Source: Beijerinckiaceae bacterium (GTDB lineage Bacteria; Pseudomonadota; Alphaproteobacteria; Rhizobiales; Beijerinckiaceae). Taken from it: a stretch of DNA of 64,000 bases. Of the stretch, positions 1 through 8,248 are shown in pieces (within the stretch, counting starts at the first letter, position 1; each line of letters starts with the position of its first letter). The DNA lies in assembly GCA_027532775.1 (NCBI GenBank), contig JAPZTO010000008.1:1-64000 (forward strand). Reading direction: 5' to 3'. The notes beneath the pieces were generated by a model. The model saw only the letters and a list, made by a program, of their open reading frames with translations, made no database searches and was not told where the DNA came from. A program made the position numbers and the translations under genes.

Positions 1-1
1 G

Positions 2-169
2 AGCGGGACCGAGGAAGTCTCGCGCTCGATCACGGCGGTTTCCGCCACGGCCGGGCATACCGAGGGTGCGGCGCAGCAGGTGCTGGGCTCGGCGGCCGAT
101 CTTGCGCGGCAGGCCGAGACCATGCGTTCCGAGGTCCAGCGTTTCCTCCAGACCGTCCGCGCCGCCTGA
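2..169 (+). CDS. methyl-accepting chemotaxis protein, C-terminal end (partial)
   Basis: The window opens inside a gene whose last 56 codons are visible, ending in TGA. The peptide has the heptad-like Ala/Ser/Glu pattern of the distal signalling helix of chemotaxis receptors (for example TEEVSRSITAVSATAGHTEG, then a helix ending MRSEVQRFLQTVRAA). This is typical of the last segment of an MCP, following the hairpin that contacts CheA and CheW in the cytoplasm. The sensor and membrane parts lie outside the window, so the ligand cannot be judged. Confidence 0.75.
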   Translation, partial: SGTEEVSRSITAVSATAGHTEGAAQQVLGSAADLARQAETMRSEVQRFLQTVRAA

Positions 170-268
170 GGCAGCTGCGACTCCCTGGCCGGCTGGACTC
201 CGCGCAGCTTTCAGGTCATTCTCCCCTTGCAGGGCATGCCATCGGCATGACCAAGGGCAGGGGGATCG

Positions 269-1069
269 ATGACTGGATCTGGCCGTGTGACGTTGCGGAA
301 CGAGGTTCTTGGCCTCCTTGCCGGTCTGGCTGTCGTCGTGTCCTTCAGCGCTTCTGCGGATGCCACAGAGCGGTGCCGCAAGGCGAAGGATGTTGCAGGC
401 GTCGAGAAAAGCCTCCCGGTTCTTCAGGAAAAGGTCGATCTCGGCGAACCGATCCGGATCGTGGCCCTTGGCTCGTCCTCGGTCGAGGGCACACCGGACA
501 TGCCGCGCGAACAGCTTTTCGCCAGCGTCATGGAACGCGAACTCGCCCGGCAGATGCTGACCCCGGTCGAGGTGGTCAACAAGGGCAAGGGCGGCGAGAC
601 GATTCCGAAGATGGTCGACCGGATCGAACGCGATGTCCTGAACCTCAAGCCGGATCTCGTCGTCTGGCAGCTTGGCGTCAATGACGTGCTGCAGATGGAC
701 GGGGTCGACGGCGCGATCGCACGGATGGAAGCGGCGCTTGAGACCTTCCGGAAGGCCAAACTTCCGGTTGTCCTCGTCGATCTGCAACTGTCACCGCTGG
801 TTGACCGGGACCGGGACGCGCCCATCATGCAGGCGGCGATCACCGAGGCCGGCAAGAAGCTGGGTGTGATGCATTTCCACCGGCAGGCAATCATGAAGCG
901 CCTGATCGAGACCGACGAGGCCAAGCCGAGCGATCTTGTCCAGGCGGATGGGCTGCACATGACCCAGCTGGCGCATTTCTGCACCGGCAAATTGCTGGCC
1001 GAGCAGATCGCCGGAAGCAGCGTGTCCAAGCCGGTGGCGATTTCGGCCACCCGCATCCCGGTGCGCTGA
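269..1069 (+). CDS. SGNH/GDSL-type hydrolase, secreted
   Basis: A 266-residue protein with an N-terminal hydrophobic segment (about residues 10-32, ending SASADA) that looks like a signal peptide, so it probably acts in the periplasm. SGNH-family blocks are visible: ALGSSSVEG at 67-74 gives the nucleophile Ser block, GKGGE at 106-110 the Gly block, QLGVND at 134-139 the Asn block, and DGLHM at 227-231 the Asp/His block. The family contains esterases, lipases and carbohydrate deacetylases acting by a Ser-His-Asp mechanism; the substrate cannot be read here. The gene stands alone, converging on the minus-strand propeller gene, with the chemotaxis receptor 99 bases upstream. Confidence 0.8.
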   Translation: MTGSGRVTLRNEVLGLLAGLAVVVSFSASADATERCRKAKDVAGVEKSLPVLQEKVDLGEPIRIVALGSSSVEGTPDMPREQLFASVMERELARQMLTPVEVVNKGKGGETIPKMVDRIERDVLNLKPDLVVWQLGVNDVLQMDGVDGAIARMEAALETFRKAKLPVVLVDLQLSPLVDRDRDAPIMQAAITEAGKKLGVMHFHRQAIMKRLIETDEAKPSDLVQADGLHMTQLAHFCTGKLLAEQIAGSSVSKPVAISATRIPVR

Positions 1070-1128
1070 AACTTCCATAGTCGAATCTTTTCGCGGGCTG
1101 AATTCTGGCGCGCTGAAGCGCTTCGCTT

Positions 1129-2175
1129 TCAGTTCTGTGTCGGCGGGATGTCGGGATAGATCCGGATCCGATCCGCACCCATATCGGCCACCGCAATCGC
1201 ATCACCGAGATCGATCATCGCCTTGATGGCGCCGCCGGCGCCGAGATCGGCAAGGTCCTCGAACCGGTCGAGGCCTGGGCGATACCGCACGAGCTTGCGA
1301 CGTCCGGCATCGGCGAAGACGATCGTGCCATCCTGCCGCACGATCAGTGCCTGCGGGCGGCTTTCGGGCCAGGGCAGTTTCGTAGCCATCCAGGCCGCTC
1401 GGCCGGCATAGCGCACGAGAGTCTGGCTCTTCATGGCCGACAGCCAGACCTCGCCGGACGGGCTGACGGCGATGCCGCGGATTCCCTGCGCTTCGGGCGG
1501 AATGACAGCGCTGTCGAACCGCGAGCGGGCAGGATCGATGCGGATCATCCGTCCGGACTTGCCGGCGACGAACCAGAGCGAGCCCGTCGGCGAGGCTGCC
1601 GAGAGCGTCAGGCCCTGCAAGTCCTCATGCGAGGAGACATCCGTGGCACCGGTGCGCGGATCATGGCTGCCGAGCCAGCCCGACGCACCGCTGAACCAGA
1701 AGCGGCCCTCGCTGTCGAGGCGGAGGCCGGACAGATCGAGGAAGGGCAGGTCGGCCGGCATGCCGATCCGGGTGACCTCGCCATTTGCCGGGGCAAGGCG
1801 GTGCAGTACGTTCAGCGCGCGGTCAACCGCGAGGATCGACCTGTCCGGCGCCTCGACGAGCCCATAGGGGCGCGAGCCAGTGCCGAGCGGGAAATAGGTG
1901 ACTTCGCGGGTGGCGCGGTCGATCCGTCCCAACGCGCCCAATGTATATGCCGCGAACCAGATCGTGCCGTCCGAGGCCTGGATGAGCGCAATCGGCTGGC
2001 TCGCCACGCGCAGTTCGAAATCCACCGGCGTGCCAAGGCCCGAAAGGTTCGCTGGCTGGGCGACACGCAGCACCTGCAGCTTTGCGCCCTGAGCGAGCGC
2101 CGGCAGGGTGCCGAGGGCTGTGGCAGCGAGGATGGAGGCGAACAAGGGTCCCTTCATGGACAGGCAGGTTCGCAT
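1129..2175 (-). CDS. periplasmic Vgb/SMP-30-like six-bladed beta-propeller protein
   Basis: A 348-residue protein with a signal peptide (MKGPLFASILAATALGTLPALAQ within the first 30 residues). Blade repeats of the virginiamycin-B-lyase/streptogramin-lyase type follow: DGTIWFAAYT, GRFWFSGASG, GSLWFVAG, GEVWLSAM, GTIVFADAG, each followed by a turn. I chose the ATG at 2175 because GGAG lies 8 bases before it; a second ATG at 2157 would give a shorter signal peptide. It begins 5 bases after the stop of the OpgC-like gene, so the two are probably co-transcribed and translationally coupled. Such propellers can be lyases or lactonases, or only binding proteins. Substrate unknown. Confidence 0.75.
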   Translation of the reverse strand: MRTCLSMKGPLFASILAATALGTLPALAQGAKLQVLRVAQPANLSGLGTPVDFELRVASQPIALIQASDGTIWFAAYTLGALGRIDRATREVTYFPLGTGSRPYGLVEAPDRSILAVDRALNVLHRLAPANGEVTRIGMPADLPFLDLSGLRLDSEGRFWFSGASGWLGSHDPRTGATDVSSHEDLQGLTLSAASPTGSLWFVAGKSGRMIRIDPARSRFDSAVIPPEAQGIRGIAVSPSGEVWLSAMKSQTLVRYAGRAAWMATKLPWPESRPQALIVRQDGTIVFADAGRRKLVRYRPGLDRFEDLADLGAGGAIKAMIDLGDAIAVADMGADRIRIYPDIPPTQN

Positions 2176-2180
2176 GGCTT

Positions 2181-3353
2181 TCACTCCGCTGCAACCGGCA
2201 ACGGGCGCGGCCGCGCGGCCAGACTGGCCATCGCGGTTTTCCGCCACTCGAGCAAGGCGGCAAGGCCGAGCATCGCGCCGATGCCGGCGGCATTGATCGC
2301 GACCATCAACCAGGGGTGGAAGCCATAGGCTGTGGCGAGGATGCCGCCCGCAACAGCGAGGACGTTGCCGAGCACGAAGACTTCCAGCGAATGCTGGCCC
2401 ATCCAGACCAGCGGCGCGGCAACAGCCGAACGCAGCCACGGGCTGGCGGCCGGCACGAGGACCAGCACGAGCCAGAACTTGGCCATCAGGTCGAGCAGCC
2501 GGGTGGGGTGGAAATTCGTCTTGCTGAAGGCGCCGAGCAGGGCCGGATTGACGAGGAAGGCGTTCTCGAAGCCGTCGATCTCGCGCCAGGGCGCGGCGAG
2601 CACGATGCCGGCCACCGTGACGATGGCGGCCAGAGCCGTCAGCGCCCGCCGCATGCCCGGGACGATCCGGCCGACAGGGGCATGTCCCTGGATGGCGCGA
2701 CCGATCGAGAAGCCGATCACGAACAGCAATTGCCAGGCGAAGGGGTTGAAGAACCACGCGCTGGCCGTGCGGGTATTGGGCAGGTTGAGGCCGCCGAGAT
2801 TGGCGCCGGCATAGAGCCCGAGCGAGAGCAGCAGCGGCAGCAGCCAATGCCGGCGCGTCAGCGAGACGAGGACCGGAACCATCGCCAGAAGGATGATGTA
2901 GAGCGGCAGGATGTCGAGATAGCCGGGCAGGAAGCGCAGGGTCAGGACATCGACAATGAAACCCGCCGGCGATTGCAGGAAGACGTCGATGCCGAGCGTC
3001 TCGAGATAGGTCGGGTCATTCAGCCGTTCCGCGCCGACGACACACAGGGCCGCAATGACGAGAAACATCATGAGATGCATGATGTAGAGCGACCAGATAC
3101 GTGAAAACACCGCCATGACGCCGGCTCCGGCGGCGCCGCGATCGAAGAAGCGGCCATAGGCGAGAGCGGAGGAGATGCCGGCGAGCAGGACGAAGACGTC
3201 TGCCGAATCCGACAGCCCCCAGTTGCGCTGGGTGAAGGCGCTCAGCGGATTGCCCGGGACGTGGTTGGCGAAGATCATGACGAGCGCCAGCCCGCGGAAG
3301 AAATCAATCCGCAGGTCCCGTGTGCTCGACAGGGCGTTCGCGTTCGCAGTCAT
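2181..3353 (-). CDS. opgC: OpgC-like membrane acyltransferase
   Basis: A polytopic inner-membrane protein (390 residues from the ATG at 3353) matching the OpgC family. The N-terminus reads RDLRIDFFRGLALVMIFANH, the family hallmark (charged pair, RG and H just before and in the first helix), followed by about ten hydrophobic helices. OpgC proteins succinylate osmoregulated periplasmic glucans; related members acetylate exopolysaccharides. No glucan synthase (opgGH or ndvAB) is in the window, so the acceptor is uncertain. An upstream in-frame ATG at 3398 exists, but the later one keeps the usual short cytoplasmic tail. It is the first gene of a two-gene unit with the beta-propeller gene. Confidence 0.8.
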   Translation of the reverse strand: MTANANALSSTRDLRIDFFRGLALVMIFANHVPGNPLSAFTQRNWGLSDSADVFVLLAGISSALAYGRFFDRGAAGAGVMAVFSRIWSLYIMHLMMFLVIAALCVVGAERLNDPTYLETLGIDVFLQSPAGFIVDVLTLRFLPGYLDILPLYIILLAMVPVLVSLTRRHWLLPLLLSLGLYAGANLGGLNLPNTRTASAWFFNPFAWQLLFVIGFSIGRAIQGHAPVGRIVPGMRRALTALAAIVTVAGIVLAAPWREIDGFENAFLVNPALLGAFSKTNFHPTRLLDLMAKFWLVLVLVPAASPWLRSAVAAPLVWMGQHSLEVFVLGNVLAVAGGILATAYGFHPWLMVAINAAGIGAMLGLAALLEWRKTAMASLAARPRPLPVAAE

Positions 3354-3496
3354 CCGGTGATCCCGACCCAGCCGTCCATGCGGCGTGGTGCATCGCAATA
3401 TACGCCGTCTAGCGGTGCATGGATTGCCGATGGGTTAACATTTGGACGGAATTGCGGAGAGGCCGGTCCGGCGCCTTCCGTTTCACGCGGATGTGA

Positions 3497-4693
3497 TCAG
3501 CCGTCGAGCCCGGAAAATGTCTCGATGCGCCCGGTGGGTTCGAGCTGCCCGGCCATCAGGAGGGCATAATCCGCCTCGAACCAGCCGACGCGCGTTTCCT
3601 GCCGCGCCAGGATCGGCTGGGCATCGGCCTGGCTGGCGATCTTCTGCAACTGGATGCAGGCGCCGTTATCCTCGTCATGGATCCGTCCGGACTGGATCCG
3701 GAAACCCAGCCGCATCCACGGCATCGTGAAGGCGCGGAAAGCGGAGCGGACAAGGCCCGCCTTGCGGCGGAACGGCAGGGGGACATAACGCGATGTGGCC
3801 CGCGTCCGCCCCGGTCCGAGCGGCTCGAATTGCTGGAACAGCACGAACCAGTAGGAATCGCCGACATAGTCGATCGCCTTGATCAGCGCGACGAGCAGCC
3901 CGGGGAAAAACTGGAAGATGCGGTAGCGCTCGGGCAGGTAATTGCCCTCGCGGCACGCTGCGGCGATGGCCTCCAGGGTGCCGGGCGAACCACCGGGAAG
4001 ATAGGCGCTGTGTGCGTTGAAATGCGCGTAATGGATGATGTCGGGCGGCAGGTAGCCTGCCTTTCCGAAGCTGGTCGGATGCACCGCGACGATATGGTAA
4101 TCGTCGAGCGAGATGCTCATCAGCAGCTTCCAGTGGGCATCGACCTCCCGGCTGAAGCCATCCGGCTTGCCGATGCCCGTGCCGAAACGGGCGATCACGT
4201 CAAATCCGGGGCCAAGCCATTCCGCCAGCGAGCAATGTTGCCGGCCGGGAAAGCGGCCGAAGATGAGGTCGCCGCATTGCGCCAGTTCGACCTCGAGGAG
4301 GCGGGCATCGATATCGCGCGGGGTCCGGCCATACATCTCGATGCATTTGGGAATGCCGAGGGCGCGGCCTTCCGCATTGTAGCGCCAGTGATGGAAGCCG
4401 CAGACGACGGGGCCATTCCCGGTCTTGCCGATGCGGAGCGGATAGAAGCGGTGGGCGCATTTGTTCTCGTAGGCGCGGAGCCCGGATTCGAAGCGCTGCA
4501 CGAAGATCGACTTGCCGCCCAATGTGGCGGTGAACCAGTCATTCAGCGCCGGGATCTCGCCAGTCACGCCGAGAAAGGTCCAGACATGGCCGAGTTGCTC
4601 CTGCTCCGCCGCAAAGGCGGCGGGATCGGTCATGGCGCGCGCCCATTCCGCAGGGCCGGCAGGATTGTTGAGATCGGCGGGACGGGTTTGCAT
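3497..4693 (-). CDS. Rieske [2Fe-2S] non-heme iron oxygenase, alpha-subunit type
   Basis: A 398-residue protein. The Rieske cluster ligands are C79-x-H81 (KCAHR) and C98-x2-H101 (CGFHH). The mononuclear iron motif is DDYHIVAVH with His200 and His205. A hydrophobic C-terminal half follows, as in aromatic-ring or aliphatic-amine oxygenase alpha subunits. The ATG at 4693 was chosen because a strong GGAGGAG lies 9 bases upstream; an earlier in-frame ATG at 4768 has no such site. No ferredoxin or reductase gene is adjacent, so electrons must come from elsewhere. The gene stands alone with a 7-bp-arm palindrome about 58 bases upstream. Substrate cannot be inferred. Confidence 0.85.
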   Translation of the reverse strand: MQTRPADLNNPAGPAEWARAMTDPAAFAAEQEQLGHVWTFLGVTGEIPALNDWFTATLGGKSIFVQRFESGLRAYENKCAHRFYPLRIGKTGNGPVVCGFHHWRYNAEGRALGIPKCIEMYGRTPRDIDARLLEVELAQCGDLIFGRFPGRQHCSLAEWLGPGFDVIARFGTGIGKPDGFSREVDAHWKLLMSISLDDYHIVAVHPTSFGKAGYLPPDIIHYAHFNAHSAYLPGGSPGTLEAIAAACREGNYLPERYRIFQFFPGLLVALIKAIDYVGDSYWFVLFQQFEPLGPGRTRATSRYVPLPFRRKAGLVRSAFRAFTMPWMRLGFRIQSGRIHDEDNGACIQLQKIASQADAQPILARQETRVGWFEADYALLMAGQLEPTGRIETFSGLDG

Positions 4694-4750
4694 GCGACTC
4701 GGCTCCTCCGGCAGACCATGCCGCGCCAGGCCGATGCGGTAAAGCCCTGA

Positions 4751-4771
4751 TGATTGCTGCAAATGCAATCA
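4751..4771. promoter_or_regulatory. palindrome upstream of the Rieske oxygenase gene
   Basis: Perfect 7-bp arms TGATTGC and GCAATCA separated by 7 bases, in the AT-richer divergent gap between the Rieske oxygenase gene and the TadG-like gene. It is a candidate operator; which gene it controls is inference from distance (58 bases from the oxygenase start, 113 from the pilus gene). Confidence 0.35.
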
Positions 4772-4827
4772 AGTTGTTTCAGGCTTTGGTAGGTATATTT
4801 GGTCGAATTGTTGCTTCTGCAATCCGA

Positions 4828-4842
4828 TTAAAGGCTGATTAG
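4828..4842. promoter_or_regulatory. CtrA-like site (TTAA-N7-TTAG)
   Basis: TTAA, seven bases, then TTAG: one mismatch from the alphaproteobacterial CtrA consensus TTAA-N7-TTAA. It lies 42 bases before the start of the TadG-like gene. Tad pilus genes are CtrA targets in Caulobacter, which fits; binding here is inference. Confidence 0.4.
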
Positions 4843-4884
4843 CCGTTCCCTTGTACCAAATTTCGCGTGCAAGGAGCTGCTTTC

Positions 4885-6294
4885 ATGACCATGCTATCCC
4901 GCCTGATATCCCGCTCCTTTACCCGTTTTCGGGAAAACCGGCACGGTTCCGTGGCAACAACCTTCTCGTTGTCGATGATCCCGGTGATCGGGCTGCTCGG
5001 GGCCTCGGTCGACTTTGCGACGGTTGCCGGCACGCGGGCCAAGGTCCAGGGCATCGCCGATGCAGCCGCGCTTTCCGCCGTCGCCGAGTCGGTCGTCAAG
5101 CCGACCTATTCCTGGGAGCAGCAGAAGCTCGAGAGCCAGAAGATTGCCAAGGCGACCTTCGAATCCCTGATGGCCGCGGCAGGCCTCGAGGGCGCCACGG
5201 CCAGCGCCACCTACGAGATCACGCTCAAGAACAACACCGTCATTGCCAATGTGTGCTATTCGGGCACCCAGAAGACCATGGCCGTGGCCATTGCAGGGTT
5301 TGCCACCATGGAATTCGGCGGTTGCGCCGGGGCATCCTCCGCGCCGCCGCTCTATGTCAGCGTCTATGTGCTGGCCGATGCATCCGGCTCGATGGGGATC
5401 GGCGCCAGCACGGCCGACCAGACCCTGATGAACAGCAAGCTGGGCTGCGCCTTTGCCTGCCATACACTGAGCTGGAAGGTTCCGATGTTCAACCCGGATT
5501 GCAAGGCCACCGGGGGCTGGGACGATGGCCGTGCCACGCCGGTCTGCACCAAGAAGATCGGGGCCAAGACGCGGTTCGACATTGTCCGCACGGCGCTGTC
5601 CGATGTCATCGATGATGCCGGCACCATGGCCAAGCTGCCGGACCAGTTCCGCTTCGCAATCTACAAGTTCAGCAACACGCTGACCGAGGTCCAGAAGGAA
5701 AGCGCGAGCCTGTCGGCGGTCAAGACGTCCGTGAACAGCATGGAAATGGACATTGCCGGCGCCGGGTCGAACTTCACGGTGGCCATGAAGGACCTGCTGA
5801 AGAAGATCCCCGCCAGCGGTGACGGCAAGACAGCGGCCTCGCCGAAGGTCATGCTGCTCCTGATGACCGATGGCGTCGAGGGCAATGTCAAGGAATACAA
5901 TGAGTGCCGCGAGGTCTGGGTCGACGGCAAGAAGAAAAACATCTGCAACTACTGGGGCAACTGGAACCCCGACACGAATTTCACCGTCAACAATCCGGGC
6001 TTCTATTGGGGTTCCGAACGCTCGCAGGCGATCGACTCGAAGGTGTGCGACGGCTTCAAGAACAAGGGCATCACGGTCGCGACGCTCAACACCGAATACA
6101 TCACGCCGCCCGGTTCGACCGATGCGCGCTTCGTGCAGATCCAGTCGATGCTGAAGCCGGTGATCCGCCAGACGATGCGCGATTGCGCCACCCTGCCGGA
6201 ATATGCCTATTTCGCCACCACACCGGGCGAGATCTCGCAGGCCACGGAGATGATGTTCCGCTCCGTGATGCAGAAGGCCCGGCTGATCAACTGA
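4885..6294 (+). CDS. TadG-like Flp-pilus assembly protein with vWA domain
   Basis: A 469-residue protein. Residues 17-66 form the TadE/TadG-like N-terminus: basic RFRENRHGS, a transmembrane helix around FSLSMIPVIGLLGASVDF, then an Ala-rich segment with ADAAALSAV. Residues from about 155 form a von Willebrand A domain with the MIDAS motif DASGSM at 164-169, and Asp/Thr-containing MIDAS segments further on (LLMTDGVEG). TadG-type proteins are anchored in the inner membrane and take part in tight-adherence pilus assembly. The ATG at 4885 follows AGGAG by 8 bases; the earlier ATG at 4867 has none. No other tad genes are adjacent, so this is a detached copy. A CtrA-like site lies upstream. Confidence 0.85.
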   Translation: MTMLSRLISRSFTRFRENRHGSVATTFSLSMIPVIGLLGASVDFATVAGTRAKVQGIADAAALSAVAESVVKPTYSWEQQKLESQKIAKATFESLMAAAGLEGATASATYEITLKNNTVIANVCYSGTQKTMAVAIAGFATMEFGGCAGASSAPPLYVSVYVLADASGSMGIGASTADQTLMNSKLGCAFACHTLSWKVPMFNPDCKATGGWDDGRATPVCTKKIGAKTRFDIVRTALSDVIDDAGTMAKLPDQFRFAIYKFSNTLTEVQKESASLSAVKTSVNSMEMDIAGAGSNFTVAMKDLLKKIPASGDGKTAASPKVMLLLMTDGVEGNVKEYNECREVWVDGKKKNICNYWGNWNPDTNFTVNNPGFYWGSERSQAIDSKVCDGFKNKGITVATLNTEYITPPGSTDARFVQIQSMLKPVIRQTMRDCATLPEYAYFATTPGEISQATEMMFRSVMQKARLIN

Positions 6295-6298
6295 GATC

Positions 6299-6321
6299 GC
6301 GGGCGCCTGTGTGACGCCCGC
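6299..6321. terminator. stem-loop between convergent genes
   Basis: GCGGGCG, a 9-base loop, then CGCCCGC: a perfect 7-bp G+C-rich stem just after the TadG-like stop and before the convergent PLP enzyme stop. It has no T-run, so it may be an inefficient bidirectional terminator or only an RNA 3-prime stabiliser. Confidence 0.4.
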
Positions 6322-6332
6322 TGGTTCATCCC

Positions 6333-7622
6333 TCAATCGGCAAGGGCATAATCGAGATCGGCGATCAGATCGTCGACATGTTCGATCCCGACCGAGAAGC
6401 GGATCAGCCCTTCCGTCACGCCCATTGCTTCGCGCGTCTCCGGTGCAACCCCGGAAATCACGGTGGTCGAGGGGTGGCAGGCAAGGGATTCCGTGCCGCC
6501 GAGGCTCACTGCCAGCTTGACGATGCGCAAACGGTCCAGCGCACGGAAGGCCTTTTCCCGGGTGCCGACATCGAAGGACATCAGCGAGCCCGGCCCCGTG
6601 CATTGCGTGGTGTAGATGCGGTGCTGCACGCTGCCTTCCGGCGCGAGAGCGGCGAAATGGACCTGCCGCACCGCCTTGTGGTTTTCCAGCCAGCGCGCGA
6701 TCGTCATGGCATTGGAGGCCGCGCGCTCCATCCGCAGGGTCACCGTCTCGAGCGAGCGCGACAGCATCCAGCAGGAATGCGGGTCGAGGCTGCCGCCCAT
6801 CAGGGAGCGCAGGCTGCGGACCGGAGTCATCGCAATCCGGTTGCCGACAACGCCGCCGGCGATGAGATCCGAATGGCCGCCGACATATTTGGTCAGTGAA
6901 TAGAGCGAGAGGTCGGCGCCGGCGCGGATGGCGTTCTGGAAGACGGGCCCCTGCAGCGTGTTGTCGACCACGACCAGCGGCCGGTGCTGCTGGCGGCGCG
7001 CCGAGGCTTCCGCCAGCCGGGCCGAGAGCGAGATATCCGCCAGGGTGGCCAGCGGGTTGGACGGGGTTTCGAGATAGAGCATGGCGAGGCGCCCCTGGGC
7101 TTCCGCTGAGATCATCGCCGCCTCGAGGCCGGCGGGATCATTCGGATCGGCGACCGGCAGGGCGGTGATGCCGAATTGCGGCAGGACCTTGTGCATCAGC
7201 GTATCGGTGCCGCCATAGAGCGGTGTCGAATGCAGGATCACGTCGCCCGGGCGGCAATGGGCGAAGAGGATCGTGGCGATCGCCGCCATGCCGCTGGCGA
7301 AGACGGCTCCGGCATCGGCCTTCTCGAACAGGGCGAGGCGCTCCTCGACGATCTGCGCATTCGGATGGTTGAAGCGCGAATAGACGAGCCCGCCATCGAC
7401 GTCATTCTTGCCGGCGGAACGGCCGGAGGCGATGTCGAAGAATTCGCGGCCGGCATCGGCGCTCGGGAAGCAGAAGGTCGAGGTCAGGAAAACCGGCGGC
7501 TTCACAGAGCCTTCGGACAAGGCGGGGTCATAGCCATAGCCGAGCATCAATGTCTCGTTATGCAGCGCGTGCTGCCCGAGGCTGGTTTCACGGTAGGCTT
7601 TCGAGCTGTCGGACTTGGCCAT
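6333..7622 (-). CDS. cystathionine gamma-synthase/methionine gamma-lyase family PLP enzyme
   Basis: A 429-residue Cys/Met-metabolism PLP enzyme. The cofactor lysine is K245 in SLTKYVGGHSD, the pyridine-nitrogen Asp is D220 in VVVDNT, and the substrate/PLP loop YSRFNHPN lies near 81-88. The family includes cystathionine gamma-synthase, beta- and gamma-lyases and O-acylhomoserine sulfhydrylases, which cannot be separated by eye. The ATG at 7622 has GGAG 8 bases upstream. It is transcribed divergently from an Lrp-type regulator, with a long inverted repeat between them. That suggests control by that regulator and a catabolic lyase role, such as methionine breakdown (inference). Confidence 0.85.
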   Translation of the reverse strand: MAKSDSSKAYRETSLGQHALHNETLMLGYGYDPALSEGSVKPPVFLTSTFCFPSADAGREFFDIASGRSAGKNDVDGGLVYSRFNHPNAQIVEERLALFEKADAGAVFASGMAAIATILFAHCRPGDVILHSTPLYGGTDTLMHKVLPQFGITALPVADPNDPAGLEAAMISAEAQGRLAMLYLETPSNPLATLADISLSARLAEASARRQQHRPLVVVDNTLQGPVFQNAIRAGADLSLYSLTKYVGGHSDLIAGGVVGNRIAMTPVRSLRSLMGGSLDPHSCWMLSRSLETVTLRMERAASNAMTIARWLENHKAVRQVHFAALAPEGSVQHRIYTTQCTGPGSLMSFDVGTREKAFRALDRLRIVKLAVSLGGTESLACHPSTTVISGVAPETREAMGVTEGLIRFSVGIEHVDDLIADLDYALAD

Positions 7623-7718
7623 GGTGGTTTCTCCATCTCCTCGGGGCTTGAGGGGAGTGTGCCAAAGCAGCCCATTGAGCGCAAGATATGTGCGGTTGAA
7701 GCAAAAAATGTCGAAGTC

Positions 7719-7746
7719 TTTGCAAAACATAGACAGTATGTGCAAA
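7719..7746. promoter_or_regulatory. 28-bp inverted repeat, likely Lrp-family operator
   Basis: Outer arms TTTGCA (7719-7724) and TGCAAA (7741-7746) enclose inner arms ACATA (7727-7731) and TATGT (7737-7741) around GACAG. It sits in the divergent gap, about 97 bases before the PLP enzyme start and 50 before the Lrp gene. AsnC/Lrp proteins often bind such dyads in front of their own gene and a divergent target. Confidence 0.5.
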
Positions 7747-7796
7747 CTATGCGCTCAGGCCCGGGAAGGGCCGGCTTGTCCGGAAAAGACCTTGCA

Positions 7797-8240
7797 ATGA
7801 CCCTCGACCTTGATGATTTCGACCACCAGATCCTGAAGGCGCTGCAAGCGGAAGCGCGCCTGAGCAATCTCGACCTCGCAGCCCGGATCCCGCTGTCGCA
7901 TTCGGCGATCTCGCGCCGGATCAGGCGGCTCGAGGATGCGAAGGTTATCCGGGGCTATCATGCCCGGATCGAGCCGCAGGCGATCGGCGAGGCGGTGCGG
8001 GTGCTGGCGTCGGTCCAGCGGGAGTCGCAGGTGCCGGCGGCCTATGTCGCGGAATCCCTGGCCCGGCTGCCGGGGATCAAGAATTGCTGGATCGTCTCCG
8101 GGGATTGCGACGTCATGGTCGAGATCACCGCGCGGGACATGAGCCATTTCTCGGAAATCATGCTCGACGGCATCCAGAAGGTGCCGGGCGTCGCGGCGAC
8201 CCGGTCGATGTTCATCCTCACGACAGTGAAGGAGCGCTGA
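7797..8240 (+). CDS. Lrp/AsnC family transcriptional regulator
   Basis: A 147-residue protein. The N-terminal winged helix-turn-helix (residues 5-60) begins LDDFDHQILKALQAEARLSN with the recognition segment HSAISRRIRRLED. The C-terminal RAM domain (about 65-147) includes CWIVSGDCDVMVEI. Lrp-type proteins form octamers that sense amino acids. The divergent neighbour is a sulfur-amino-acid PLP enzyme, so methionine, homocysteine or cysteine are plausible ligands (inference). The ATG at 7797 has only a weak GGAA upstream. Its 3-prime end faces the ABC transporter operon 9 bases away. Confidence 0.85.
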   Translation: MTLDLDDFDHQILKALQAEARLSNLDLAARIPLSHSAISRRIRRLEDAKVIRGYHARIEPQAIGEAVRVLASVQRESQVPAAYVAESLARLPGIKNCWIVSGDCDVMVEITARDMSHFSEIMLDGIQKVPGVAATRSMFILTTVKER

Positions 8241-8248
8241 GCCGGCGG

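Noticed and set aside
1129-2847. A single 572-codon protein joining the propeller to an upstream reading into the OpgC gene
   Set aside because: The upstream 220 codons are in a wrong frame of the OpgC gene; a clear start with GGAG and a signal peptide exists at 2175.
4894-6603. Minus-strand open frame of 569 codons opposite the TadG-like gene
   Set aside because: Shadow of a real gene with a TadE/TadG N-terminus and MIDAS motif; its translation has no recognisable motif.
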